Positions 21,401 through 31,950 are shown, numbered from the stretch's first letter. The stretch is DNA of 64,000 bases from Ctena decussata (GCA_963989385.1 OZ022509.1:54727431-54791430); one strand, 5' to 3'. The notes: generated by a model not told the origin, from the sequence alone. Made by a program: numbers and translations.

Positions 21401-22197
21401 TACCAAAAGGTACATGCATGGAATTATGAACATAAAAAAGCCATTAAAAACGACATTCTTAAAATAATGAATTATCGAGATGTCAATGTCTTTCGGTTGC
21501 GACTGAAATTTTCTGAACGGGGCTGTCTGCCCATACCTGGACTGGGCTCTAATGGATCATCATGGTCTCCTTGGTAATAACACTATCAGATGCAAAATGA
21601 GGTCTTTATCTTTTTAGATCTTATAATTTCAAAATTCCGGGTTAAAAAACTTTCTAAAGCCTGAATTCTGCTATCAAAAAAGGCATTTCTTAAGAAATTC
21701 AGCTCCGTAATCGATGCTTCGTCCGCCATCTTGTCCGCCATTTTGTGTAAGTTATTGCCTTAAAGTAAATTTTAACATGCTTTATGGATTCCTTGACCCC
21801 GAAAACCTATATGCACACACCAAAATCATGTTTCTAGCCCGTATACTAAAGAAGATATGGAGATTTTATGCTTTGGCGGCCATCTTGTCCGCCATTTTGT
21901 AACTGATTTGTCTGAAATAATTTTTGACATTCTTAATCGATTCCTCGACCTCGAAAACCTATAAGTAGTCACCAAAAGTATGTTTCTAGCCCACATACTT
22001 TAGAAGATATTGAGGATTTTATCCCTTGGCAGCCATCTTGGACGCCATCTTGAATATTTTGATTTCCCCAATGATGCCAAGGTGGCATCATTCAGTTTCA
22101 GTGTACGGACACGTTGGTGAACACATTTGTGCAAAAACATTTTGTGCGGACTATTTTTTTGGGTTGCACCCAAAATCTCCATTTGGCAACCAGACTA
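18469..22197. mobile_element. 3.7-kb element with ~600-bp inverted arms
   Basis: The left arm (18469 to about 19095) and right arm (about 21555-22197) are imperfect reverse complements. The ends are TAGTCTGGGTGCC and GGCAACCAGACTA. Shared internal blocks include ATGATGCCACCTTGGCATC, TTCAAGATGGCGTCCAAGAT, ACACAAAATGGCGGACAAGA and GATAGCAGAATTC. The middle (19100-21550) has a roughly 150-bp tandem pair (19268-19518, TTGGTTGCTTGCGTCGTT) and a shorter one (19735-19835, CGAGCAATGCTAC), and no transposase-like ORF. It is probably a non-autonomous or decayed DNA transposon. No target duplication longer than about 3 bp was found. Confidence 0.8.
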
Positions 22198-22289
22198 ATG
22201 GGACTTTGGTGTAGATAATTCTGTCACAATACAGGATGATTAACTTGTTTGTTTCAAGCGCTACCATCTATTTATACATTATTTTTCCT

Positions 22290-22500
22290 TGGACTGTTAT
22301 GTGTGTGGTAGTTTGCATAGACAAGAGTATGCAACCAGTATTTAGGTTATCAGCCTACCTGCCCCGGAGGTTATAAAACTTGAGTACATTCTCAAACTCA
22401 AAATAAAGCACACTGATTGGCTTAACTTCTGAGCACATGCTCATTCTCAAGTTTTATAACCTTGAACCCAGGTGTGATAACCTAATATCTGGAATTTCGA
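22290..22500. mobile_element. Inverted-repeat element, family n, copy 1
   Basis: AGGTTATCAGCC ... GGTTATAAAACTTGAG and CTCAAGTTTTATAACC ... TGATAACCT. The interior has AAATAAAGCACACTGATTGG. A second copy is 32870-33020, and a weaker relative is near 24330-24545. Confidence 0.75.
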
Positions 22501-22563
22501 ATAGAGACACATTGTTATGCCCAGATGTGACACACAGTGCATCATAAACATGCTGCATAAGAT

Positions 22564-22800
22564 GAGCCGTGACATGAGAAAACCAACAAAGTGGCATGTG
22601 GGCCTTGCGAAGTCTCAGATCAGCCTGGGCATTTGCCTAGTCTGATCAGAGGCTTTGCTGTCGGCATGGAGGTAGCTTAGACCCCTAGCTACCCTTTCAG
22701 TGCCCAGCCAAGACTGATCAGACTGGGCGGATGCCCAGGCTGATCTGAGTCTTTGCATGATGCACATGCCACTTTATTGGTTTTAACGTGTCATGGCTCA
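22564..22800. mobile_element. Long-hairpin element, family c, copy 3
   Basis: GAGCCGTGACATGAGAAAAC ... GTTTTAACGTGTCATGGCTC, with the same CAGATCAGCCTGGGCAT interior as the other six copies. Confidence 0.85.
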
Positions 22801-22979
22801 GATGATGTCGGTAGGCTTGCTTTTCTGCATGACATTTCATGCTTCTCAAATTTGGTGATTTCATGGATGTAGTAAACATTGGATTTGAATAATTATGTTG
22901 TGAAAAAATATTAACATGGAGTTTTGGTTTTGGCTCTCTTCATCAAGCCAAACCCTGTCAGGCTGATAATCTGGTTCAG

Positions 22980-24170
22980 GGTTAATAAAATACTTGAGCA
23001 CATTATGGTGTCCCTTAAAGTGCCAACAAAGCAGATGACAAAATTTATATCTGCAAAATTAAAAAAAAACAAAAAAACATTTGTCTAAGCTACCTGTTTA
23101 TCATATTGAAAATTAAAGGAAAAAAAGGGACAAACCAGATGAAGGATCCACTCTTTTTGCAAATTCATCTATTTTCATTTTTGGTACTTTTAGTGATATG
23201 ATTATTCAAGTATTGAAAAGCAAAATATGTTTCTAGATACTACAGTGGCAGCGGTATTCATACAATTTAAACAAGGTATCATAAACTTGAACATCCTGCT
23301 CTTCATTTCTAATTCCTGGAGATGCTTCCCATTTTGCCTTTAAAACTAATTGATCCTCATACATAAATTTCTTGCAAGCTAATCTAAAAGGTGCTACTTT
23401 TATGAGAGAAGTGTATATAGTAGTATGCTCATAAAGTGCTAAAAAAGCAGATGACAAAATTTACATCTGCAAAATCAAAAATTAATGTTTCATCCAATAT
23501 CCATATCATATTGAGATTTCAAAGACAAGAGAGCAAACCATAATGAGCCGCCTCATTTGGATCTTCACTGTTTGCAAAATCAATTGTTTATGTTTTTAGT
23601 GCTTTAAGTGTTACTTCATCTTTTGTCTCATAGACTGGTCACTTTTCAGTGAGACTTCAGCTTACTCGATGCATGATTAGAGGTCCCTTTCGGCAGTATT
23701 TTAGTCATATTGGTCCAATGGAGTAATGAGTGAGATGATAATTAGAATGAAATTGTCCAGAAGATAGATAAAAATAGTTATGACCTTGGCCTGAAACCAA
23801 ATCTGTGACCTCTGGATTACAGATTTATGAATCCAGAGCATTAAACCCTCTTTCCACATGGCCCGGCAAGAGTTGCATAAGGCGAGTATTGTAGTGTGGC
23901 GCTCTGTTATGCTCTGCCTACAATAAGCAACAGTTGTGCTTTAAAATAAAAATTTGTTTTTGTAGCTGCATGTTGCACAATGGAAGTTGCCTCCCTTACA
24001 ACACCTGTAAACCTGTAAAAGCGTTACAGGGCGCTGTATACGCAATGCTGGGCAACAAATACCACTTTGTAGAAGGCCACAGAGGGCTACCAAGGCTTTT
24101 TCTTAATGTGCCATTGCATAACCATGTGCTACAAAGCCTTCTGTAGCATTTGCCTTATGCAACTCAGCTG
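22980..24170. repeat. Degenerate hairpin elements, SINE-like fragment and an inverted repeat
   Basis: About 23010-23200 and 23430-23615 are diverged GATCCAGATGAG hairpin-family copies (AAGCAGATGACAAAATTTA). 23640-23865 looks like a minus-strand SINE remnant (TTTCGGCAGTATTTTAGTCAT ... ACATGGCCCGG). 23872-24163 is an inverted repeat with arms AGTTGCATAAGGCGA and TTTGCCTTATGCAACT. No coding sequence supported. Confidence 0.55.
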
Positions 24171-25120
24171 AGATTGCCATGAAAAGTCTAAAAGTTGGGA
24201 CACCTAAAACAGGAGGGGTCTGTTCTTGGTCTGCACTGTTTGCTTAGACTTATCTATCAGAATACTTGGACTTTTTACATTATGACCCTAGCTAGAATGG
24301 TATATGTGACCCTTTGATTATGCATCCAGGCCTTGAGGTTATAAAACTTGTTCATGCTCAGCTATGACTTTGCTCAAAAGTTCTTATTGAATAGAATGCA
24401 AAATGCTTAACAAAGTTTGTGTTGCATGTTCAAGTAAGAAATCATACAAGTAAATGCTAAAACAATAATGCTTTAGTGTGAGATCAAATTTTCATGCTCA
24501 GCTGACTTGAGCATAGAAATAAGTTTTGAAGCCTCAGAGGGCCAGAGCACTAAATCTTCTGCCCACTGGACCAGAATGTATAGAGTGAGAATTGACCTGA
24601 GAGTGATATAGTAGGGAGTGAGGGTAAAGCAAAATTTTAGCTTATACTTCTTTCATTAGTACTCATAGTACTGAAATCAAGATTTGACAAAATGACTGCT
24701 GAATAGTTGCAGCAGGGAGCACAATTTCTGGCGTTTTAGCCCGAACATCCTTTCCTGCCAGCAGGCATACAATAACAAGACATTGTCATATTAACTTCAG
24801 TATGACATCACACTGAGGTTGATAGCATTTATTTTGATAATATATGCTTGCTGCTCTTCTCCTATCATAAAAAAAACAGGGTCACCCAAAATAATTACCA
24901 TGATCTGAAAATGGAAAAATTTGATTTTACAGTTCTGTAGTGCATCCAAAAGAAAAATTATAGTGTGGCAAACAGTGTAGACCCTGACCAGACTGCTCCT
25001 TCATGAAGGAGCAGTCTGATCTGGGTCTGCACTGTTTGCTCAGTGCTATCTGTTCCAATACTAGTATATCCCTATCTTTCGTCATTCTATACTATTAGAT
25101 AATATCATATACATGTACTA
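24170..25120. other. Intron-like stretch with one strong hairpin
   Basis: Only one clear feature: 24965-25043, GCAAACAGTGTAGACC ... GACTGCTCCTTCATGAAGGA GCAGTC ... TGCACTGTTTGC, a near-perfect palindrome in the same style as those at 43838-43915, 50876-50965 and 57111-57175. Confidence 0.6.
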
Positions 25121-25186
25121 AATGTTGTCACCCTCATTAAATAAAGTCTTTACTTACTTATTAACTAACTTTCTTTTCTATTTCAG

Positions 25187-25410
25187 TCATGAGGAGAACT
25201 GCCACCAGCGGGAAAACTGTTCAAGCGATCACTGGTCCAAACACCTGCTCTGTGTGCTTCAAACAGTTAACATCAAGATATGCGCTAGACATGCATATGA
25301 GAATTCATACTGGAGAGAAGCCATTTGTTTGTGAAGTGTGTGGAAAAGCATTTGCACAGAAAGTGCATGTCAAATCTCACATGATCACTCATTTTAATAA
25401 GAAATTCTAA
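25187..25410 (+). CDS. Zinc-finger terminal exon 4 (two C2H2 fingers)
   Basis: Probable alternative terminal exon. The pyrimidine-rich acceptor CTTTCTTTTCTATTTCAG ends at 25186; TC completes a split codon and ATG AGG AGA ... continues to the TAA at 25408-25410. The ATG at 25189 is the first full codon and coincides with the splice junction, so initiation there is less likely than splicing. Finger 1 is CSVC-x12-H-x3-H with Leu at the core Phe position (KQLTSRYA), the only array member with Leu there. A TGEKPFV linker leads to finger 2, CEVC-x12-H-x3-H, with helix AQKVHVKSH. A good AATAAA lies at 25464-25469, 54 bp after the stop. Five truncated copies of its finger-2 end follow to about 26300. 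Confidence 0.9.
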
Positions 25411-25463
25411 CTCAACAGAAACTATTTGTTCATGAAAAACTTTTTCACAGAATCAGACATGTA

Positions 25464-25469
25464 AATAAA
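25464..25469 (+). promoter_or_regulatory. Candidate poly(A) signal for zinc-finger exon 4
   Basis: AATAAA 54 bp downstream of the stop at 25410. A second AATAAA lies at 26529-26534, beyond the repeated finger fragments. Confidence 0.5.
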
Positions 25470-25489
25470 AAACAATTTTAACTTTCGAT

Positions 25490-26400
25490 TGTTTGTGAAG
25501 TTTGTGGAAAAGCATTCTCATAGAAGGTGCATGTCAAATCTCACATGATCACACATTTTTTAAAATAAGAAATTCTAACTTGAGATATGAGATGGGGGTT
25601 TCCCTTCTACAACAATCCTAAAAATCTAGATCCATCTTAGAAGATGGATCTAAATTTTTGAGATTGTTTTGGGAGGGAAAACCCTGGTCTTATAACCAAA
25701 GTTCGTGGAAAAGTGTTCTCACACAAAGTGCATGTCAAATCTCACATGATCACTCATTTTAACAAGAAATTTTAACTTGAGAGGAAAATGTGTAGAAAGA
25801 CTTTCTCACAGAATCAGACATGTAAATAATTTTAACTTACCATAGTTTGTGTGAAGTTTTTGGAAAAGCATTCTCACAGAAGTGCTTGTCAAATCTCATA
25901 TGATCACTCATTTTAATAAAAAAATTCTAACTTGAGAGAAGCTTTTTTTGTGTGTAAAAAACTCTCTCACAGAATAAGACATGTAAATATATAGCAGTTT
26001 TAACTTACAATTGTTTGTGACGTTTGTGGAAAAGCATTCTCATAGAAAGTGCATGTCAAATCCCACATGATCACTCATTTTAATAAGAAACTGTAACTTG
26101 AGATATGAGATAGGTTTTTCCCTTCTAATATTGTCCTAAAAATCTAGATCCATTTTAGAAAATTGATCTAGATATTCAGGATTGTTTTGGAAGGGAAAAC
26201 CGTGGTCTTATAGCCAAAGTTTGTAAAAAAGCGGTCTCATAGAAAGTGCATGTCAAATTTCACATAATCACTCATTTTAACAAGAAATTTTAACTTGAGA
26301 GGAAAGTGTTTAGAAAGACTTTCTCACAGACTCAGACAATGTAAATAATAAGCAATTTTAAGTTGAGAGAAAACTTTTGTTTGTGAAGTGTTCTTTGGAA
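25490..26400 (+). pseudogene. Tandem fragments of exon 4 finger 2
   Basis: Five diverged copies of the end of exon 4 (from about GTTTGTGAAGTGTGTGG to past the stop) lie at about 25490-25585, 25699-25785, 25845-25943, 26009-26102 and 26215-26302, with a scrap near 26375. In all of them the CAG (Gln) of the finger helix region is altered or shifted; three read TCATAG, a stop. None has an acceptor or first finger. The AAATCTAGA hairpin sits after the first and fourth copies (25600, 26120), giving a higher-order repeat of about 519 bp. Confidence 0.8.
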
Positions 26401-26689
26401 AACAGCAATGGTAATAAGTGTGTATTTTGGTATTTTGGTTAAAACTGTGCAGATGTGGTTTGTTGGTGCGTCATTTGTGACGTTTTTTTTTTGTGTGTTT
26501 AGCTGTTGCTATTGTAGTTCAGATGTAAAATAAAGTTACTAGTTCTTTAAAAGGCATTTCTCCAAATATTAACTGGTGGTGGTTGGGTGGGTTGAAGATG
26601 CAATGAAACCTTCTACACTGAAGCATCTTGCTAATTTTCAAAACAAGTATCAGGGAGTAAAAGCAAATATTTTGAAAAGGGAGACAATT

Positions 26690-27140
26690 AAATTGTCACC
26701 CTTTTCAAAATATTTACTTTCCAATTGTCTCTCTTTTCTATATATTTACTTTTCAATTGTCTCCCTTTTCAAAATCTTTTCTTTCCAATCCAATTGTCTC
26801 CCTTTTCAAAATCTTTTCTTTCCAATTCAGTTGTCTCCCTTTTCGATTTTTTTTCTTTCCAATCCAATTGTCTCCCTTTTCAAAATATTTACTTGCCAAT
26901 CAAGTTGTCTCCCTTTTCAAAATCTTTTCTTTCCAGTCAAATTGTCTCCCCTTTGAAAATTTTTACTTTCTAATCCAGTTGTCTCCCTTTTCAATTTTTT
27001 TTCTTTCCAATCCAATTGTCTCCCATTTAAAAATCTTTACTTTCCAATCAAATTATCTCTCTTTTCAAAATATTTTTCTTTGCAATCCAATTATCTCCTT
27101 TTTCTAAGTTTTTACTTTCCAATCCAGTTGTCTCCTTTTT
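26690..27140 (+). repeat. ~36-bp minisatellite, left block
   Basis: Units such as CAATTGTCTCCCTTTTCAAA followed by ATCTTTTCTTTCCAATC, about 12 copies. The frames give repetitive open reading (SPFSK-like) in three phases, which is not coding evidence. The block resumes at 28607-28950 after the inserted AGCTCACCTG element. Confidence 0.85.
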
Positions 27141-28607
27141 AGCTCACCTGAGCCAGAGGCTCCGGGGGAGCTTATAGGATGGTAAGGCTCCGTCCACAAT
27201 TTCAAACGACTTCTCCTCTGAAACCGCTTGGCCAATTGTAACCAAATTTCATATGTGGCCTCCAGAGGAAGGGGGAACATAAAATTGTTCAAATGGTCTT
27301 GGTCACATGACCAACATGGCCGCCATGCCCATATATGGTAAAAACCTTTAAAAATCTTCTTCTCCAGAACCAATGGGCCAATGGCCTTGAAACTTAGTAT
27401 GTAGCATTGAGTACACGAGTACTACCAAGATTGTTCAAATTATGACCTTGGGTTGACCTTGACCTTTTTTACGGTAAGGTCAAATTTGCTTCCTTGTGCT
27501 TTTATATGGCAAAATGCTAGAACTTAAGATATCTTGGAAACTGTTGAATATTTTGGGCTAAAAATTGGTATCTACAGTCATCTTAATGAGTACATGAAGA
27601 TTTATGAGTATAAGAGGTCAAGGTCATTCTTTGACCTTTGACCCAGGACTCTGATATTTTGACAATTTCAAACAATCTCCTCAAAAGTCACTGGACCCAT
27701 TTGTAACCAAATTTCATATAGAGCCTCTAGGGGTTAAGGGAACGAAAATTTGTTCATACCGTCCATGTCACATGACCAACATGGCCGCCACGCCCATATA
27801 TGGTAAAAACCTTTAAAAATCTTCTTCTCCAGAACCAATGGACCGATGGCCTTGAAACTTGGCATGTAGCATTGGGTACTTGAGTACTACCAAGATTGTT
27901 CAAATTATGACCTTGGGTTGACCTTGACCTTTTTTATGGCAAGGTCAAATAAAGGAAAATGCTAGAAAATAAGATTTCTCGGAAAACTTTGAAGATTAAG
28001 GCCTAAAAATTGGTATACACAGTCATCTTATTGAGTACATGAAGATTTGTGAGTACAAGAGGTCAAGGTCATTCTTTGACCTTTGACCCAGAACTCTCAT
28101 ATTTTTACAATTTCAAACAATCTCCTCAAAAACCACTGGACCAATTGTAACCAAATTTCATATAGAGCTTTCAGGTGTTGAAGGAATGAAATTTTGTTCA
28201 AACAGCCCAGGTCACATGACCGACATGGTCGCCATGCCCATATATGGTAAAAACCTTTAAAAATCTTCTTCTCCAGAACCAATTGACCGATGGCCATGAA
28301 ACTTAGTATGTAGCATTGGGTACTCCAGTACTATCAAGATTGTTCAAAATGATGACCTTGGGTTGACCTTGAATATTTTACGGCAAGGTCAAATATGGGA
28401 AAATGCTAGAACATAAGATTTCATGGAAAGTTTTGAAGATTTAGGCCTAAAAATTGGTAAATACAATTATCTTTATGAGTACAAGAGGTCATGGTCATTC
28501 TTTGACTTTTGACCGAAGACTCATAGTTTGACAATTTCAGACATAAGAAAAAGCCACTTTGCCAATTGCTCGGGTGAGCGATTCAGGGCCTCATGGCCCT
28601 CTTGTTT
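27141..28607 (+). mobile_element. AGCTCACCTG element with internal tandem repeats (copy 2)
   Basis: It begins AGCTCACCTGAGCCAGAGGCTC and ends GGGTGAGCGATTC, GGGCC-TCAT-GGCCC, TCTTGTTT. Three internal units of about 450 bp start near 27200, 27660 and 28105, each with CCATATATGGTAAAAACC and GACCTTGGGTTGACCTTGA. The internal units are shared with the elements at 44036 and 51757. It lies inside the 36-bp minisatellite, which gives clean insertion boundaries. Confidence 0.75.
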
Positions 28608-28950
28608 AAAATCTTTTCTTTCCAATCAATTTGTCTGCTTTTTCAAAATCTTTTCTTTCCAATCAATTTGTCTGCCTCTACAGAATCTTAACTTTACAAT
28701 CTAATGGTCTCTCTTTTCAAAATCTTTTCTTTCAAATCAAATAGTCTCCCTCTCCAATATTCAAATGTTCTGATCCAATTGTCTCCCTTTTCAAAATCAT
28801 TAATTTCCAATCAGATTGTCTCCCTTTTCAAAATTTTCACTTTCCAATTAAGATTGTACCCCTCTCCAAAATCTTTACTTTCCAATCTTATTGTGTCCCT
28901 TTTCAAAATCTTTTCTTTTCAATTGTATTGTCTCCCTTTTTAGAAGTTGA
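28607..28950 (+). repeat. ~36-bp minisatellite, right block
   Basis: Continuation of the 26690-27140 array (AAATCTTTTCTTTCCAATC and TTGTCTCCCTTTTC repeated), more diverged than the left block. Confidence 0.8.
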
Positions 28951-29366
28951 ACATTGTTAAGGGAGGTAACCCAGTCATGTCTTATACTGCATTTTCTGGA
29001 TGTTGAAAATTTTGCTACAGCAAAGGAGTTTTTTTCATGAAGCCCTTAGACTGCCTAAAAAGAAACAACAACATTCAAACAGGGGCATCAGTTAGGATTA
29101 TAATATGAGCACTATCTACTAACATTGGCATAGTGGTAGTAGATGCCTCTTTGATGAATTAACTTGACAAGTCAGGGAAAAGTCAGTTAATTTGAAAATT
29201 AATGGCTGCAGCAGTCTTCAGAAAATTATTCTAGTCCAGTAAGAAAGATAAACATTTAGGAAAGATAATCATATAGCCCTCATTGGAGGATACTCTTCAA
29301 GGAAATAGTCTGTTCCAAGGTAACCTTTGCTCCCAGGTAAGCTGTCTTGTCTGGCAACAGATCTTT

Positions 29367-29588
29367 TTAACCCATTGCATTCTGGGTATTTTTGTTGTCT
29401 GCTGAAATTGTAGTCTGCATAAAAAATCAAGAACATTTTGACGATATTGGTCTAACTATTGTAGAAATGATGTATAGGCAGCAAACAGTTCGGATTTTAG
29501 ATCAGGCCTCACATTTGTGGGGCCTGATCTGGATCCAAACTGTTTGCCTAGATACCCCTAAAGGGGTATCCCGAATGGAATGGGTTAA
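29367..29588 (+). mobile_element. TTAA-type MITE, copy b4, abutting a splice acceptor
   Basis: TTAACCCATTGCATTCTGGG ... GGTATCCCGAATGGAATGGG, ending in TTAA at 29585-29588. Only 20 bp separate it from the AG (29607-29608) of zinc-finger exon 5, so part of the 3' splice-site context, likely including the branch point, lies in or next to transposon sequence. Confidence 0.85.
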
Positions 29589-29608
29589 GATATGTTAATA
29601 TTTTACAG

Positions 29609-29835
29609 GGTCAGATAGTGGTGGCTCAGCAACATCCACTGTAGAGGACCACAGAGGACCACAGAACTGTTATAAATGCGGTAAATTGTGCATGTCCAAG
29701 TCGGCACTGGAAGTTCACGTTCGGAGGCACTCAGGAACAAAGCCGTTTTCATGTCTCGTCTGTGGAAGATCATTTGCTGTGAAAGGGAATATGAAACGTC
29801 ACATCATGGCGTGTCATGTGGCAGAAAGAAAATAA
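29609..29835 (+). CDS. Zinc-finger terminal exon 5 (two C2H2 fingers)
   Basis: Probable alternative terminal exon. The acceptor TTAATATTTTACAG ends at 29608; GG completes a split codon, then TCA GAT AGT GGT ... runs to the TAA at 29833-29835. It has no useful ATG and is missed by ATG-based ORF calling. The spacer is Ser/Thr/Gly-rich. Finger 1 is CYKC-x12-H-x3-H with Cys replacing the core Phe (KLCMSKSA). The linker is atypical (SGTKPFS rather than TGEKP). Finger 2 is CLVC-x12-H-x4-H with helix AVKGNMKRH. Its sister is 32070-32292, which is frameshifted. The acceptor is short and pyrimidine-poor because a MITE lies 20 bp upstream, so splicing strength is uncertain. AATAAA overlaps the stop (29831, 29835) and recurs at 30549-30554. 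Confidence 0.85.
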
Positions 29836-29849
29836 ATAAAATTTCTTTT

Positions 29850-30045
29850 AAACCTTAAAATGCCAAAAAAAGCAGAAGTCTTGTCAGCAAATTTAAAAAA
29901 AAATGTTTTGTCCAAGTTATATCATATTGAAAATTTTGTCAAAGACCAGTGGACGAACATGATAGATCCAGATGAGCCACCTCATCTGGATCTACGCTGT
30001 TTGTAAATACAACTGTTTTCCTAACTGGCTCTTGTTGTTTCATTT
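29850..30045. repeat. GATCCAGATGAG hairpin-family element
   Basis: It starts with CCTTAAAATGCCAAAAAAAGCAG, has the GATAGATCCAGATGAG / CTCATCTGGATCTACGC palindrome, and ends near CAACTGTTTTCC. It begins immediately after zinc-finger exon 5 and would be in its 3' UTR. Confidence 0.65.
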
Positions 30046-30524
30046 CTTATAATGATGTTCTCCAGGAGACTCTGTGGAACAATTTAAGTGTTATATCCTT
30101 ATATTCAGAAAGCTGATTCTTGTAAATTTGCAGTTTGTGAAAAAGCATATTGATGGAATGGCAAACCAGGCAGACCATTATCAGACTGCTCCGATGGGTG
30201 CACTGTGATCTAGACTCTTTCCTCCAATATTGAGGTGAATTGGTACACCTCCGTGTCTTTCTATCATTTTTACAAAGGAAAACAACTTTTGAGACTTCTT
30301 GTTTACTTCCCTGGAGAATTTAGCCCATCCAAAATGAGGTCTACTCTTAATTTAGCCCAGATGGGGTCTGCTCTTAAAGGAAAGAATTTGCTCCTATGGA
30401 TGCAAATTCTTTTCTTTAAGAATTGACCCCAGTTGAAGAGGGAGACAAAAAAGAAAATAGAGGTCACCTTAACGGAAATGATAGTAGTCAGTCAACATGC
30501 TGGTACTACTGCAAAATGTAGCAA

Positions 30525-30605
30525 AAAACATGATGTTGTACTTTGTGAAATAAATGTCAATAAATGGATTCACAAAATTTGTTAGTTATTATTGAACTTG
30601 TTCAG
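30525..30605 (+). promoter_or_regulatory. Candidate 3'-end region of the exon 5 transcript
   Basis: GATGTTGTACTTTGTGAAATAAA (AATAAA at 30549-30554; a second at 30559-30564) is followed by T/G-rich sequence. A matching segment, GATGTTGTATTTTGTGAAATAAA with TTTGTTTGAACTTCAGCAC downstream, lies at 35560-35640 after the sister exon 32070. Conservation at equivalent positions suggests a duplicated cleavage/polyadenylation region. Confidence 0.55.
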
Positions 30606-31062
30606 CACCAGGGGCTGACAAATCCATTGTCTGGACACCCGGGAAAAGCTCCAAATTGGGCTGGGCAAATACCATTTCCAGCTTGACGCCCCGCCTGACA
30701 AGTGAAAAATTATGCCCAAAATTTAAGATTTTGAAAGATTAACAGTATAAAGAAAAATGTGAGAAAGAATTTTTGCCAGACAAACTGAAGAAATATACAC
30801 TGGTGACAAAGATAGCTTTAAGGTTTTATTTGGTTTGGTAAAGAAAAACAATGTTAGACTTGTATAAGTGAAAATATATGCTACAGTTTCCAAACCAAGT
30901 TTATATGATAAAATCTGCGTCTGTGAACAGAAAGTTTGACACAGAATATGTAACAAAGAAAGTAGCTATGCGCATGACGATAGAAACTTTCCTCAAAATC
31001 AGATTAGTTCGAACAAAGAATATTTAACAAAGAAACAGTGGCATGGTTAGCTTAAGTTACCG
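30606..31062. other. Non-coding stretch
   Basis: 30606-30720 shows a repeat fragment (CAGGGGCTGACAAATCC ... GCCTGACAAGTG) similar in style to 50700-51235. The remainder is unrecognised AT-rich sequence. Confidence 0.4.
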
Positions 31063-31950
31063 TATCTTTCCCAATAAATGCCCCTGCTCTAAACACCCCC
31101 TGCCTATTATCTGAAAATAATGTTATATTAACTTGCATAAATTCCTGTCAGCTTCTCTGGATATGGTAGCTTTTTGAAATGGTGTCTACTCTTAAAGAAA
31201 AGAATTTGCTCCTAGAGGAATAAATTCTTTCCTTTAAGAGTTGACCCCAACTAAGAAGGGAGGCAAAATAGTAGTGTTCTTCATCTGAAAGTATACCCAT
31301 CACCTTCATATTGCTTATTTGAGGTATTTGGCAGTGGCTAATTTACTACAGTTTAATAGCCCCATTTCGCAAAATGCAACACTCCTGGGGTGTTTAATAG
31401 GATTAATACAGTATTTTATCCAGAACTCTGTTTAAAACTGAAGCAAATATATCTCTGCCAAAGTTTGTCTGGAAAAATTTCTTTTTTGCATTTTTCTTTG
31501 TCAAATAATATGCTTCATATGAACACAAAAACCAATTTTAATTGAATCAGACCCCTCTTTCACATAAAAAGGGAGAGGGTGATTTATAAGAAGAAATATG
31601 GTAAGTGAAAAGCATCAAATGGAGACCAAACTACATTAAATGCTCTTTTGCCTTACATTCTTTTTGGGGATAACTATTCAAAATTGTCATTTCGGGAGGT
31701 AAATTGTCGGTTTTATGCTTGGAAATTTGTTTTACGGTAATATGCCAATGGAGCCTTAAAACCCAATTTGCAACCATAAAACCGATGATTTACCTCCCCA
31801 AATGACAATTTTCAGTAGAGTTATCCCCATTCTAATGCACTTTTCACATTATCACCTATAGAAGTGTGCTACTTTGCACCCACAGCAAACACTTTCAGCG
31901 ACGTAAAACCAGACATCAGCCAATGAGAAAGTGCATTAGAATTGTACCGG
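31063..31950. repeat. Long AAGAATTTGCTC element and family-d element
   Basis: 31063-31415 is a long member of the AAGAATTTGCTC family (ACCGTATC ... AACACCCC ... GGGGTGTTTAATAGGATTAA). 31660-31950 is family d, copy 2, with AAAATTGTCATTTCGGGAGG / CCTCCCCAAATGACAATTTT arms. Unassigned sequence lies between them. Confidence 0.7.

Noticed and set aside
26576..27107. Three overlapping 82-126-codon frames rich in SPFSK/NPIVS-like repeats
   Set aside because: All three phases are open because of a 36-bp tandem repeat; this is not protein evidence.
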